A stretch of DNA of 64,000 nucleotides from Leptasterias polaris (GCA_037783415.1 JAZGTN010000094.1:3224001-3288000); one strand, 5' to 3'; counted from the first letter of the stretch, positions 35,493 to 47,797 are shown. Notes: a model not told the origin generated them from the sequence alone. Made by a program: numbers and translations.

Positions 35493-36499
35493 TTAAGTCG
35501 CAAAACATGACAGTGCATTTTGATCAAGATCTTAAAGAAACATGTTTATTTTAAAGGAAATGGATACATCAACAATTTTCTTAATAACTATAACTTCCGG
35601 ATTTCAAATTAAGACATCTGTAAGATGTTTTCTTTAAAGTTGATCAACAGTTATTTTGTCATTGTTTATCATCATTGGAGAGCTTGGGTAGCAAAGTGGG
35701 GGGGTTGGATTTGTGGTTGGCTTTGATTTTCTGTTGATTTTGTATTTAACATTTCATTTCTTTACGAATTGTCGTGATTGGTTTGTCAAGCCATCTGAAT
35801 CCCTATGGTTGAAGACCTCAGTATCTATGGTACACATGCTCGCTTAAATATCTTTTTCAAACTGAATCTATAATTGAAACGTGATGGCCCTCGGTGATGC
35901 CGCAAGATTTAATCAACACGGTAGCTGGTTTTAAAGCGAAAGTCTGGATAAATAATGTGGGCGAACGAAAAAAAACACAATCAATTTGCTATATAAAACA
36001 TTACTACATTAGGTCCACCAATCGGAGAATTTTTCATTAATAATGAAGTCAAGTTTCCAATGAAATGGTAGAAGATGCTTTTCCATGAATGCATAAAGCT
36101 CATTTGTCTGTAATGTGGTTATTTCTTATTTAGCGGAAATAACTTAAATTTGGGCCGAGTCATGGAGTAGGCCTACTTGCACGTGGTAGTATCAGAAGAA
36201 AATCTTCATCCAGACAATTGACTTGCCATCCTCTATCGGCAGCAATATCCATCATTATTGTGACTAGGGCCCTACCCCTCTTTGTGCTTTAAAGCCGCCA
36301 AGATGAGTGCAAAAATGGTTTTAATAACGGACTGTTTATTCTGAATTCACAAAAACACACATTTCAAGTACTAAAAATGTTTTTAGTATAATTAAACTGA
36401 AGTCCCTAATTGTCAATTTTCCACCTATTAATCCATCGCGCAGCGCACTTACACGCACCTTAGCCTATCCTGTTCGATATTTTGGGAGTCAAAATGTAC

Positions 36500-36990
36500 A
36501 CAAAGGAATTGACATTGATCTCTATTATATATTATAATTTGGTTTTACCCTTACACCAATGTGTGTATGTAAGCACTGTATACTGTACTTTCCCCGAGTT
36601 CTGTGAAAAAAAAATCCACAGGCAAATCACTCCAGTGGGATTCGAACTCACCACCTTTGCATTGCTAGAGCAGACGTCTTACCACTAGACCACCGAGCTA
36701 GCCCAATGGCTAGAGGCAGTTTGAGTCCTTAGCAGCGGGTACCGCAACAATTTAATAGATGTTGAATTTTTTTTTTGCAATGCAAAGGTCGTTGGTTCGA
36801 ATCCCACCCGAGTGATTTGCCTGTGGATTTTTTTTACAGAACGGAAAGTACTGAGTATACAGTGCTTAACACACATCGGTGTAAGGGTAAAACCAAATTA
36901 TATTATTTATCCCTGATGCAAAAATTCAACATCTCTATTATGTTGTCAATATAATAGAGATCAATGATTGATCTATTATTTGAGATAAAT
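36500..36990. repeat. Two family B SINEs in inverted orientation
   Basis: Left copy (about 36521-36700) on the minus strand: GGTGGTCTAGTGGTAAGACG, GAGTTCGAATCCCAC, then GTGATTTGCCTGTGGATTTT and TGGTGTAAGGGTAAAACC. Right copy (36777-36907) on the plus strand lacks the A box but shares the rest. Flanks also match in inverse (GACATTGATCTCTATTATA against TATAATAGAGATCAATG), so the whole interval is one long palindrome around an AGCGGGTACCGC centre. Confidence 0.75.
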
Positions 36991-37098
36991 GAAATTGACC
37001 TATTGCACAACGCAGAACGCACCTACCTCCGCACAATGTGCGTCTAAAATTTGGGGGTCAATTCTTTTTCTTTCCTTGTTTACATGTTGACTCCAAAA

Positions 37099-37160
37099 AT
37101 GGCAGACAGGATAGCCGCAGGTGTAGGTGCGCTGCCCATCGTGCAAGAGTATTTGTTTCT
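37099..37160 (+). CDS. Candidate orphan first exon
   Basis: An ATG in good context (CCAAAAATGGCAG) opens a 20-codon frame starting MADRIAAGVGALP and runs into a donor (TTTCT|GTAAGG). No further exons in phase were recognised. Joined to the 39168 acceptor it would end after about a dozen codons, so it may be an upstream ORF in an RBM12B leader or an unrelated gene start. Not recognised as any family. Confidence 0.2.
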
Positions 37161-39204
37161 GTAAGGCCAAAGTTGGATGTAGGCATAATATGCTCTTACT
37201 GTTCAAAATTACGTTATATATATGCTCTTTTTGTCTGCCAACAATATTTGTCTTTCAGTTTAGGTTTGAGTTGCATCCAGACGTTATTTTTTATTTTTTC
37301 CCCTGTAAAGTAACACTACTTTTTCTTAACAGTGGACGCCATCTTGATAATCATCGATCAAAACTCCGCGCTTTGTTAAGATTTCGCGCCCCTTCATTTT
37401 GTGGGTCATTTCACTGGGTCATTTCACGAGGTCGAGACACAGTGTTGACATGACATTTTTTTCACATAATTAAAAGCACCTTGTTAAATTATTTCATAGG
37501 GGTATTGAATTTGTGGCTGTGTTTGTGAACATTTTAAAGTCCAATTTCGATAACGAAAACATCAATAGACCTTGACACTGTATTAAGTCAAAACTTTAAA
37601 GATTTGTTTTAACACTAACAAAAATCAAGTAAACTCACTTAAAGTAATAATCACAAGAAACGAAACACACAGATTAAAAAAATGTGGGGAGCAGTTTTCA
37701 AATTCAGCGGAAATTATTTGATTAATAAGACAAAGGGGCGGACCTAAACATAGACATTCGTTTCAGGGGGTCACTTTCGTCTGATCCACATTACCACATT
37801 TTAGTTCTGCCATTTTCTGCTGTAATCTAATGATTTATTTATTTGGAGTTTTAACATATTATTGATTACGGCCTCAAAGTGAAATGAATGACTTCATAAT
37901 CTCAAATATTTTTTGAAGCGGATTTATCCCTGCTGTAAACTAAAACCTTTGATAAAATAGTATCGCCCGTTCCTCATTTAAAAAAAAAGTTAACTGTGCT
38001 ATTGTTCACCCACCCACGTCAAATCGCGATCTCAAACTTCTCATTAAAATTTATTACAAAATTGTAAATTTAAGATTTTCCTACTATTTGCCTGATTAAA
38101 CTTTACATAGGAGGCCTACTTTTTTTCTTTTTTTTTGCGGATCCCAAGACGTAGTAGCCGCTAGTTTGTTCTCAACATTTTGGTTAGCCCAAAGAAGTGA
38201 AACTACTTCAGAATAACTTTGCTGTTGAGCCTGATGTTGGTGTGAGCCTGCGATACGCCTACCTTCTGAAAAGACTGCTAATATCGCGTAGGCCTACTCA
38301 AAGAATAACTTGTTTGTGACCTAAAAATTATGTTTTCTGCGTACAGAACTCGCGTATATGACATTTCCACATCAAATCAACGCCTTCACAATGTCAAGGA
38401 AGACCTACATTGACTGAGAGTTATGCTTGATGTGTTCACACGTGCTTGTTTTCATTATTCTACCTCCATGGTTGCGCTGATCAAGGAGTCTACGCAAATT
38501 TCATCTCCCTGCTTCATTCAAAAGAAGGCCTATCAGTAAAAATGGGCATGAGAGGATACGACTATCACTTTTAGCCCTAAAATCTATGCTTCTTCCGACC
38601 CTAATAGGCAACCACACTTTCCCGTCGCTCCGTAAGCTTTCAGAATTATATTTGTGAGTCATCTTTAATGTTAGTATTTCAGTAAATGTTACGGAAGAAA
38701 ATGTTTCATGATCGCCCAGCTTGAAAGCTAACAAAAAGGCATGCTTTACAAAATACTTATGTTAGATTCCAACTTCACTTTGTGATGTAAACTGTCACGT
38801 CTAGCTCCGTGCAGTCTATTGAATCATAGCAGCCTTAATTTTTATTTTTTTTAAATTGCTCCTCCCCTTTTTGCAAAATATGCTCGATCTATGTGCATTT
38901 GGAACAGAAGCAACCGCAAACTAATGTAATTGTGGACCATCTAAAATGCAGCAAACAAATCTTGTTGGGGATCACTTCACTGCAAATTGTTTGAAATCTT
39001 ATGTTGAAAGGATCGGACATATTTTTGCAAGATACTTTGAGATTCCATAAAAAAGTTATTTGTCAAGTGAACTGCCAAATTTGTTTGAGAGATCCGAGCA
39101 TAAAATGCCTTATATTATAACTCAATTTCCTTAAAAGAACATCGCCGTTTGTGTGCATATTTCTACAGATTTCCTGAACCTCATTTCCAGTCACACCTAC
39201 CATC

Positions 39205-42200
39205 ATGACAATTATTCTTCGGATGCAACAACTGCCATGGTCGGCAACGTCCATGGACATTCGACGATATTTCACTGGACTGAGTATACCTGATGGCGGC
39301 GTTCATATAGTCGGCGGAGAGGCAGGCGATGTCTTCATCGCCTTCTCATCAGATGAAGATGCCCGCAGAGCCATGCAGATACAGAGCCGACCTCTTTGCG
39401 GAAACAAGATCGCCCTGATGCTGAGCAGTAAGAATGAGATGCAGGATATTATTGCCCACAATAGAGCTGTAGCCCAAGTTAAGTCGGATCCGTTCCAGCA
39501 TGGCAGCCTGAGTCAAAGCCCTGCCCCTCCTAATCAGCCCACAATGCAATCTGTTGGAGACTCCCTTAATCCAACCAGAGATCTTGTAGGTTTTAAAGAC
39601 CCGTTGGTGAGTCAGTATCTTTCTAAACTAACCCTCCCAAATGAGCTTGGTCTCGCGCTAGGTCAAACTTCCCAAATCGGAGAACTTCCCCCAGGAGGTT
39701 CACCAGGAAAAATCTCTGATCCCTTATCAGGTTACGGCAGGAAAAGGGATGATGTTCCCCAAAATGAACAAAGGGAGCTAGAAGGTATTCAACGTGGGAC
39801 ACCAATGCGCAGTGGGGTGCCAAGTGATGACAGGCCATTTGTTGGAGATAAGGATATGCAATTTACAGACCAGCCCAGGGGAAGTGCATTTCGAAACCCT
39901 GAAGAATTTCAAAGGAACATGGAGGGCTCCGGTGACATGGATTCACGTATTCCATCTGAGAGAAGGCCACCCCTTCTTCATGAACCTGGCAGGCCATCAA
40001 GATTTCAGCAAGGCCCTGATGATCAGTCAAAAACATCTAGGCCACCATATGGACGATATGATGAAGAAGAGGATGATCGTCGTAACAAACGATTCAAAAT
40101 GGGAGCAGAGCATAGTCCATCAACACGTTCTTTTGATCAGGGTCTTCCACATCTAAAAGAAGGACTATTGGGTGACCCAAACCAACCGCAGGAAAGATTC
40201 GGGGACAAGAATTGGGACAGACCATTTGATAGACCTGAACCAGGGTTTCAAGATAATTTCAGAGAAAATGAATATTTAGGAAATTCTGGGCCAAGTGATC
40301 ACAGAAGCCGCTTTGGTCCAGGTGACCAAGGAAAACAGAGAAGTCAAATGTTTGAGGATGACGGTTTCTTTGGACCAGAGGGTCGGCGAAATCACAAGGA
40401 CCTAGGTGTTGAAGGGGGACGATATCCTGGAGATCCATTTGGCCTGAATGATCCTTTTAGTGTTGATGATTCCAGAGGAAGTAGTAGTGTAAGAGAAAAG
40501 AGTGGTCTGGAGGATTACAAGAGGGACAGTGGACCTTTTGATGGTAATGACAGGGATCGGAAATCAGCAGGAGGTCAAAGGGATCACAGACATCCAGCCA
40601 ATATGGGTACGGGAGGTATGGTTGGCCCGGAAAACAGAATAAATACAAGAGATCGTTTGAGGGAAAGCAGCAGTGGATCTTCAGTTGAACCTCAAGGCTC
40701 ATCAGGGCGTATGGGTCCAGATGACCGCAAGTATCCTTCAGATCATATGGGTTTAGGGAGTCTAATGGGACCTGGTGAAAGGAGGGCTCCTGATGACCGC
40801 ATGGGTCCCAGTGATAGATGGGGTCCAGGTGATCACATGGGTGTTGATGGTCGCATGAGCCCAAATGGTCGCATGAGTCGAGGTGGTCGCATGGGTGTAG
40901 ATGACAATGTGCCTGGTAGACGCATGGGTCCTGATGGTCTTGTTGATCAAAGAGGTCACAACGACCGTAAAAATCTTGAAAGTCTCATGAGTATGGGTGA
41001 TCGCATGGGTCCAGGAGATCGCATGGGTGATCGCATGGGTGATCGCATGGGTCCAGGAGATCGCATGGATGATCGCATGGGTGATCGCATGGGTCCAGGA
41101 GATCGCATGGGTGATCGCATGGGTCCAGGAGATCGCATGGATCCAGATGGCCCAATGGGTCCAGGTGGTCCTATGGGTCCAGGAAGTCACAGAGGTCCTG
41201 ATGAGCATATGAGTTTTGATGACCGCATGGGTCCTGTTGGTGATATAGGTACTCAAGGACTCATGGGTCCTGGTGATTACATGGGTCTAGATGGTCAAAT
41301 GGGCGGTGATGATCACAGGAGTCTTCGTGGTCGCATGGGCCCCGATGAATTTAGAGATCCTCATGATCGCATGGGAGCAAAAGGGCCATCAGATTTCAGA
41401 GGAGCAAAAGGGACATCAGACTTCAGGGGACCAACAGAGTATGGGGATCAAGTTGGTCATAGAGGACCAAATGATCGTAATGACCAGAGGAGGAGGCCAG
41501 GGCCTGAAGGTCAGTGGGAACCAGTTAGAAATGTTGGTCCAGGCCGGTTAGGACCTGATGGACGCTTTGAGCCAGAAGAACGTTTTGGTCCAAGAGCTCC
41601 CTTAGATTCAAGGGAATATCAGGAATTTGGTTCAAGAGATTACATGGAGCCTGGAAAGAGAGGAATGGATTTGGAGAAAAGAGAAGCTCATCCTATTGAA
41701 AGACCCTTTGAAGAACGTCCTGGACCCCGTGATAGGGTGGGAAAAGATGAGTTTATGAGATCAAGAGAAGGTGTGGGACCAGACAACCGCTTTCAACGAC
41801 AGAGTCGTTTCTCACCTGCAGAGGGTCCAATACGCCAAGGGATTCTTGGTCCAGGAGGGTCATCAGCATTTAGAGAAATGGATGATCAAGCTAGGAGAGG
41901 TGATGATATGAGAAGAGGTGAGCGTGGCACACCAGGGCCATTTTCAGATGCACCAAAACTCCCTTCTTTGCTTGGTGAAAAATTACCTCTGTCCAAACAC
42001 AGTGAGGAAAGAGATCAGCCTCATGATAGAAGATCAAGTGACGACTGTTGTGTCCGCATACTGGGTATGCCATTTAATGTCACAGTAGCTGATGTTGTCA
42101 ACTTTTTCAGTGGTTTGCGTATTGCTGATAACGGCATACGGTTTAATGTAGATAACTTAACCAACAAGCCAAATGGTAATGCTTTCATTAAGTTTGCCAG

Positions 42201-43968
42201 TGGAGAAGATGCAACCAAAGCATGTAGACTCAATCACAAATATATGGGAAACAGATACGTTGAAGTTAACCGTTGCAAAGAGTTTGACTGGAGCACTGCC
42301 AAGGGTTACAGAGTTCCGCCTGAGGCTTTCCCTTCAAAGGTTGAAAAACAAGGAATCCATAGATCCCGTTCCCGCTCACCAATTCGTTCTGCCTGTGTTG
42401 AAGTAAAGGGGATACCACATCATACTGAAGTCCATGACATCAAAGGCCTTTTTTATGGCACGAGTTTGTCGAATGACAAGATTGTCATTTTGTCCAGTAG
42501 TGATAATACATCTTCAGGAAATGCATTTGTTGAACTCCCAGATCAACCATCATTTGAAAAGGCATTGCGTAAACGTGATTTGTATATTGGTAGACATTCA
42601 GTGGACATTAGACCTATCTCTAAAGAAGTGATGAATGCACGTATTCTTGAATACAAGAAACGGAACACAGACAAACAGACAAGTAATAGATTATCTTCCA
42701 GTACAAGAGACTCTAAAGACGGTAGCTCCAGGAGTAAGAGTTCATCATCCAGAGACACAAGGAATTCTGGAGCAAGAGACCGTGACACAAGGGAACCCAG
42801 TTCCAGAGAGAAAAGTTCACGGGACCAAGATTTAAGACAGTCATCCTCTAAGCATGGCAGAGACAGTCAAAGGAGCAGTGATAAGGAGTCAAAACCAAGA
42901 GACCAGGATTCTCGACAGTCTACACCCAGAAGCAAAGACAATAAAGAAACTGGATCAAGAGTCTCAGATTCTAGAAGTCGTTATTCAGGGGAGTCAAGCT
43001 CACAGAAGCGTGATAGCGAATCAAAAGATCAGGATACGAGAAAGTCCGGATCAAGCTCAAAATCAAGTCAAAGAGACTCTGACCAAAAGAACCTGGAAAG
43101 TTCCTCAAAAATAACAAGTTCTCAACAAGACACGAAAGCCCAGCCAGATCAGTCAGAACACATTTTAAAGAATGTGACCCCAAACAAAGAACCTCCTAAA
43201 CCTGATCACATTACCCCTGCAGAGAATCCCATTCCCGGCAGTGAAAAGAAAGAATTGAGCCCAGATGAGAAATGTTGCATCCACATGCGTAACATGCCGT
43301 ACAATACATCAGAAGATGAAATACACCGTTTTTTTGATGAAATGAAGCTCAGACCGCGGATGGTGCATTTCTTGATCACACCAGATGGACGGCCAAATGG
43401 ACAGGCCTATGTAGAGTTTGCAAATGCTGCTGATGCACACAAAGCTGCCGCAAAAACAGAAGCTCGCATCCAGGACCGTGGTATTCTGATGGGCATTTTA
43501 ACAAGAGGTCACCTAGCGGAATGCCTTGCCCAGGGTAGACCCCCACAACCCCCTCAAGGGCCATCTGCTATACCTAGAGGACCACCATTTCACCATCGTC
43601 CTCCAGGAGATTACAGGCCACCCCTCCTCAACACCCCGGATGGTCGAAGAGATGGACCACCATTTGGAATGAGAGGACCTATGAGAGGCCCTCGACCACC
43701 TCTACCACCTGTTGAGGTCCTCATAGGACGGAGATGTGTCGTTGGGGCCAGTAACCTGCCATTTGATATCCCAATACCAGCCATCATTGATTTCTTCAGT
43801 AACCATAATGTTGTGCCCGAGTCCGTGAGACTGAAGACCACTGAACGAGGAAGGACAACTGGAGAAGCTATGGTTGCCTTCAGGACTGCAGGGGATGCCA
43901 GCCGGGCCATAGCAGATCTCAACGGCAGTATAATTGGAGGCAGAAAACTTCGCTTGAATTTGATGTAA
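39205..43968 (+). CDS. RBM12B: RNA-binding protein 12/12B-like, five RRMs
   Basis: A single-exon frame of 1587 residues, start to stop. The N-terminus (MDIRRYFTGLSIPDGGVHIV) is the hallmark of RBM12/RBM12B and fixes the start. RRMs lie at about residues 1-80, 947-1026, 1063-1145, 1357-1440 and 1510-1587, and the last ends in GGRKLRLNLM as in the family. Between RRM1 and RRM2 is a very long disordered region. Its residues about 490-740 are dominated by DRMGPGDRMGD-type repeats, echoing the EEDFRRP repeats of vertebrate RBM12B but with different sequence. Residues about 1150-1330 are Arg/Ser/Asp-rich. Such proteins are nuclear RNA binders of poorly known function. A 5' UTR acceptor at 39168 implies upstream non-coding exons. 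Whether it is ancestral to both RBM12 and RBM12B cannot be decided from sequence alone. Confidence 0.92.
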   Translation: MTIILRMQQLPWSATSMDIRRYFTGLSIPDGGVHIVGGEAGDVFIAFSSDEDARRAMQIQSRPLCGNKIALMLSSKNEMQDIIAHNRAVAQVKSDPFQHGSLSQSPAPPNQPTMQSVGDSLNPTRDLVGFKDPLVSQYLSKLTLPNELGLALGQTSQIGELPPGGSPGKISDPLSGYGRKRDDVPQNEQRELEGIQRGTPMRSGVPSDDRPFVGDKDMQFTDQPRGSAFRNPEEFQRNMEGSGDMDSRIPSERRPPLLHEPGRPSRFQQGPDDQSKTSRPPYGRYDEEEDDRRNKRFKMGAEHSPSTRSFDQGLPHLKEGLLGDPNQPQERFGDKNWDRPFDRPEPGFQDNFRENEYLGNSGPSDHRSRFGPGDQGKQRSQMFEDDGFFGPEGRRNHKDLGVEGGRYPGDPFGLNDPFSVDDSRGSSSVREKSGLEDYKRDSGPFDGNDRDRKSAGGQRDHRHPANMGTGGMVGPENRINTRDRLRESSSGSSVEPQGSSGRMGPDDRKYPSDHMGLGSLMGPGERRAPDDRMGPSDRWGPGDHMGVDGRMSPNGRMSRGGRMGVDDNVPGRRMGPDGLVDQRGHNDRKNLESLMSMGDRMGPGDRMGDRMGDRMGPGDRMDDRMGDRMGPGDRMGDRMGPGDRMDPDGPMGPGGPMGPGSHRGPDEHMSFDDRMGPVGDIGTQGLMGPGDYMGLDGQMGGDDHRSLRGRMGPDEFRDPHDRMGAKGPSDFRGAKGTSDFRGPTEYGDQVGHRGPNDRNDQRRRPGPEGQWEPVRNVGPGRLGPDGRFEPEERFGPRAPLDSREYQEFGSRDYMEPGKRGMDLEKREAHPIERPFEERPGPRDRVGKDEFMRSREGVGPDNRFQRQSRFSPAEGPIRQGILGPGGSSAFREMDDQARRGDDMRRGERGTPGPFSDAPKLPSLLGEKLPLSKHSEERDQPHDRRSSDDCCVRILGMPFNVTVADVVNFFSGLRIADNGIRFNVDNLTNKPNGNAFIKFASGEDATKACRLNHKYMGNRYVEVNRCKEFDWSTAKGYRVPPEAFPSKVEKQGIHRSRSRSPIRSACVEVKGIPHHTEVHDIKGLFYGTSLSNDKIVILSSSDNTSSGNAFVELPDQPSFEKALRKRDLYIGRHSVDIRPISKEVMNARILEYKKRNTDKQTSNRLSSSTRDSKDGSSRSKSSSSRDTRNSGARDRDTREPSSREKSSRDQDLRQSSSKHGRDSQRSSDKESKPRDQDSRQSTPRSKDNKETGSRVSDSRSRYSGESSSQKRDSESKDQDTRKSGSSSKSSQRDSDQKNLESSSKITSSQQDTKAQPDQSEHILKNVTPNKEPPKPDHITPAENPIPGSEKKELSPDEKCCIHMRNMPYNTSEDEIHRFFDEMKLRPRMVHFLITPDGRPNGQAYVEFANAADAHKAAAKTEARIQDRGILMGILTRGHLAECLAQGRPPQPPQGPSAIPRGPPFHHRPPGDYRPPLLNTPDGRRDGPPFGMRGPMRGPRPPLPPVEVLIGRRCVVGASNLPFDIPIPAIIDFFSNHNVVPESVRLKTTERGRTTGEAMVAFRTAGDASRAIADLNGSIIGGRKLRLNLM
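40681..41400 (+). repeat. In-frame tandem repeats coding GDRMGPGDRM
   Basis: Within the RBM12B-like exon the 9-base word GATCGCATG plus GGTCCAGGA recurs. The densest part (40999-41140) is an almost pure mix of GATCGCATGGGT and CCAGGA. All units are multiples of three and preserve the frame. Antisense and shifted frames across it look open only because of the repeat. Confidence 0.9.
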
Positions 43969-46050
43969 GTAATATGCCTATTCATGGATTGTTTTGGGTT
44001 AATATATCATTGTGATAGTGCAAAAACAGCATTGATTTTGGTTTACAGTAGCATCTTATGTCACAGTATAGGCTCCATTAAAAATTTTCATACATCTATC
44101 CATGCCATTGGGTTTGAGTGCATTCGTGATAGTTTTGTGAAGATATGTAATTGGTGCAGTTCGACACTCGGGTCCAGTGTTTAAAGGTGCAGAATGTTTT
44201 TTATTTTAAAAAAAAATAACTTTCTTGCACTGACATTATGAAAATGTTAGTCAATTATCTTAAATTTTGAATATGCCTGATTTGTTTTCTGTTCCCTCAT
44301 CAAAATACGCATCAAAAAATAAATAAACACCAACTGTAATGTTGCTGTATTTCCTCTAAAAGGATTATCTTTAAATTTTAGGTGTCTGAAAAGTCTAGAC
44401 GAAGTGTTCACCCTATATTTTGATCATATCTGTGCACCTTTGAGATGTTGATAAAAGAAAGTACCTTAACATTGACTGAAGATAAAAAAAACCATATTAA
44501 GAGGGAATCTGTAATCGATGGTCTTTTATTTGTCTTTGTTTTGTCTTTATTCATATGAAGAAAAAAGTTGTCCTTTCTTATGTATTCTAGTGTCATTTTC
44601 ACATTCCACAGGAAACCAATATGATGTACATGCAGCTGCTACCGGTCTGTTTCGGTGATAGTGAGGAGTTGTAAAAAGGAGAGCGCTCAAGTGAAAAGGC
44701 CACTCTTTCCAGTAAAGTTTACTTGTCGTTGAAAACATTCATTTTCTTCTTTAAAAAAAAAAAATTATTTTGAGATGTAAACTTTATCAACGTGTTTTTG
44801 TAAAATATGGGATTACACAGACTCCAACCCTTGCTCTCTGACATTGTCAAGTTAAACTGTTGCCAAACGCTTCATTGTAAAAAGTTGTTGACAATATGAA
44901 TGGTCAAACTGATAGTTTAAAAGTCTCAGTTTCCCAAGTTTTCAGGTGGAACTAGCTTTTTAGTTTTTTGTTTTAGAGCATACATGTACTTTATTAAATA
45001 ATAAACCACAAGGGAAACTGAGTGAGGAAATTTTTTAATGAGTTTGGGGTTGAACAAAACTGTACTTTATTAGAAACATGTGGGTGCTGTTTGTTTACCC
45101 CAAAGTGTACACATACTTTTTGTAAAGTGAAACATTCAATTACTTTCATTGCGTTAGTGTTTAAGGGTTATGCTGTATACAGCAATATTTGCCATATTTA
45201 GTATAGTAGTTCAGCTCACTTGTACATTCTAGCATTGCATTCTTTGTATGGTTCTTGTGTCTTATCTATACGAAGTAGTTTAAAAAACAACATTTGAGTG
45301 GAGTAGGGATACAGCTGACATATGCATGAAAGCTGCTTCTATAAAGTGATATGCAGTTAAAGTTGGTGTAAGCATCGAATGATGCAAGTCAAGTATATTC
45401 AATTTGGTACTTTAATAGAGGCACTGCAAACATTTAGGTTTTTAGCTATTGATGAAACTTTGCATTATTTGTTTACTTCTTGTGGGTAAGTTTCTTTGTA
45501 CAGATACTCAATACGTGTAAATAACATTTTCGTTTAAAGTTTTTTGAGGCAGTTTGATTTTTAATGAATTTAGAAAAAAGAAATTCAATTGCACCATGTT
45601 CACAGCTAAAAATATATATTCCCTTTACCAAGAAGTAATGATAAGTTTACTAGTTTAGTTGGCCGAATTGGAGTTATTTAGTAGAGAATCTAATTGCTAA
45701 TTGAGTTATTACATTTTGAAACAGAAAATTACCTTAGAGAAGGGATATCTTTAATTATGTACAATTCACTAGATATGATCAATCACTACTCTACATTCTC
45801 ATAAAAGGGAAGGTGAAAATTGGTTTCCAAGAAATATATCATAACGTCATTACCATAACTTTTTTTTTAGTATAAATATATTTAGTGCATGTTTGTTATT
45901 TTACTCATGTTTATCCATTGAAGAGTTGTTCAGCATACAACTTTCAATAACCAGTCAATATTTCCTCAAAGAGAGGACCTCATCAAACATACAGTAGACC
46001 TTTATAATGGTGCAACCATAACTGTTTTTCTCCAATTCAAATTGTTATAA

Positions 46051-46192
46051 CAACACTGAGGCCATGTCCAAATTGGCGGCTACGGCTACCACTGGATTTC
46101 TGCTTAATCTTGTTGAAATATAGAACGTCCTTAGCAACACCATAAGCTACAGGCAAAGCCATAGCTGTAGCTGCCAATTTGGATATGGCCCA
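46051..46192. repeat. Small foldback (GGCCATGTCCAAATTGGC)
   Basis: GGCCATGTCCAAATTGGCGG with GCTACGGCTA on the left pairs with TAGCTGTAGCTGCCAATTTG and GATATGGCC on the right. A related, more decayed copy lies at about 62262-62365 (GGAGGCTACAGCTATGGCTA ... GCCATAGACGTAGCCCCCATT). Confidence 0.65.
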
Positions 46193-47797
46193 AGGCTTGA
46201 AGGGCAGAATAGCCAGCTCCTTCTAATGTTTGCTATTACTGCATACAGGTATTATAACAAACATCAAAGTACTTCTTGATGATTCGCAAAGAAAGGAGTT
46301 TAATTTTGATTATTTTGTAGTAACACATGTTGTAACCAAATGAAAAACAAACTATTTAAGCTTGTTAAACTTTACATCAACCATTTGCCTGGCATCATTT
46401 ATCAGTACATGTATACATTCAACCTTTTTAAAAGGCTGAACTTTTTAAAGTTAAAGTTTAAAAATTCTTGCAGAGGTTGACAAACGCTGTCCAGTTCAGT
46501 TTCTTGTACTGAATGGAAAAACATTTCCCAACATGAATTTTTACAAAATCTAGCCCATACAAAATACAATCTGTTAACTTTACAAAAAACCTCCCCTTTC
46601 ACAGTGTTTGACGGAGTACGTTTGCAATGATAGAACATCATCTTGGTTTTAGTCAGTACAAACAACAGAAACCAAGGCCTGACAGGCAAATTGTCTGTTA
46701 TCTTTCCTAAAAATGAACACCAGAATTCATTATAACAGTGTACTGGGTGTAAAGAACAACATAAGGATGATGGAAATTTAGTAATGGTCTTTTTTCTTCC
46801 TGTTTTTCGTCAACAACTATCAACAAGCAAGAAACTTTGTGCATTGCAATGTGCAAAGCAGTGAGACTGGCAAAAATCACCCAAACAAGTGTGATGACTT
46901 TGCGTAGATATTTTTTATTCATTGTAAACAATTTATAGTTTAGTTAAATACGTGTTTTATAAGTTTGTTTCTTGACCATAACTCAGAAATGCTCGATAAT
47001 AATTTATTTTGTTCAGTGCTTCGTTGGTAGTTTCCGTTGTGGTATCTGAAACCACTATTTACTAAAATGATTAATTCTTGACAAATATTTGGTTAAAGTG
47101 ATTCTCAAACACAAATTTACAGCTAACGCTCAAAATATTAAAAGCATTTTGTGAGAATCTTTGCATATTTGTTTGTGAAATCACTAGATTAAAATCGCTA
47201 AAATGATGACTTGATGTTAAAAATGTGCGGTGCCAAATCTCATACAGCTATTTACACAAGAAATAATGCTTTGTAAATTCAGTTGCAAAGGAAGGTTTTT
47301 GTTTGAAACCGCCATTCTGTTTGGCTTGCAACCAAATTTGGGAGCTCAAAAGATTGATAAAATTTTGACCTGTTGAAGTTTAGTTGATAGGCAAAGCAGT
47401 CAGTATCTAAATTGTGTTTAAGATAACTGTTTGTATCGTTAAGGTTTAGATGTTAGCAATAAATCTTAATTTGTCTTGCTGAAAATAAGAAGTTATTGTT
47501 TTGATTTCCTATTCAACGATGAATCTATGGCCGTTATGATTTCATGTTCTTCATAGACTAACCTGTCGTTTGGGTTTAAATCTCTGTTGATTGCTTCTTC
47601 TGTATGACTTTCAATTGTACTAGAGATTGGGGACAGTCTTGCCGCTCAACATGTTTGCTACGTTCTCTCTTTATCATATTTTGTTTAAAATGCTTCCCTC
47701 TCGAATGATTTTTTTCTTCATACATTATTATTTCTTCACCTATTAAATAAATGGGATTTTTGAACAACAAACTTATTAATTTAAATTTTTCTATTTA

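Larger units (their letters stand above)
20369..39204. other. Divergent TUBGCP2-RBM12B intergenic and 5' UTR region
   Basis: 18.8 kb without a confident coding exon. It holds two CR1-like fragments, low-complexity ACT-word DNA, a roughly 190 bp tandem array, a 98 bp array, an L2-like fragment with a nested hAT-like element, a TA-flanked MITE, a TTAA MITE and an inverted SINE pair. RBM12B 5' UTR exons probably lie here: a splice acceptor (TTTCTACAG) ends at 39168, 36 bases before the start codon. Candidate donors are at 26074 and 37161. Confidence 0.6.

Noticed and set aside
40762..41256. Long antisense and frame-shifted open frames over the RBM12B-like exon
   Set aside because: They are open because of the GATCGCATG/CCAGGA repeats. 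They have extreme composition (Thr/His/Ile or Trp/Val repeats), and the sense frame is clearly the conserved one.
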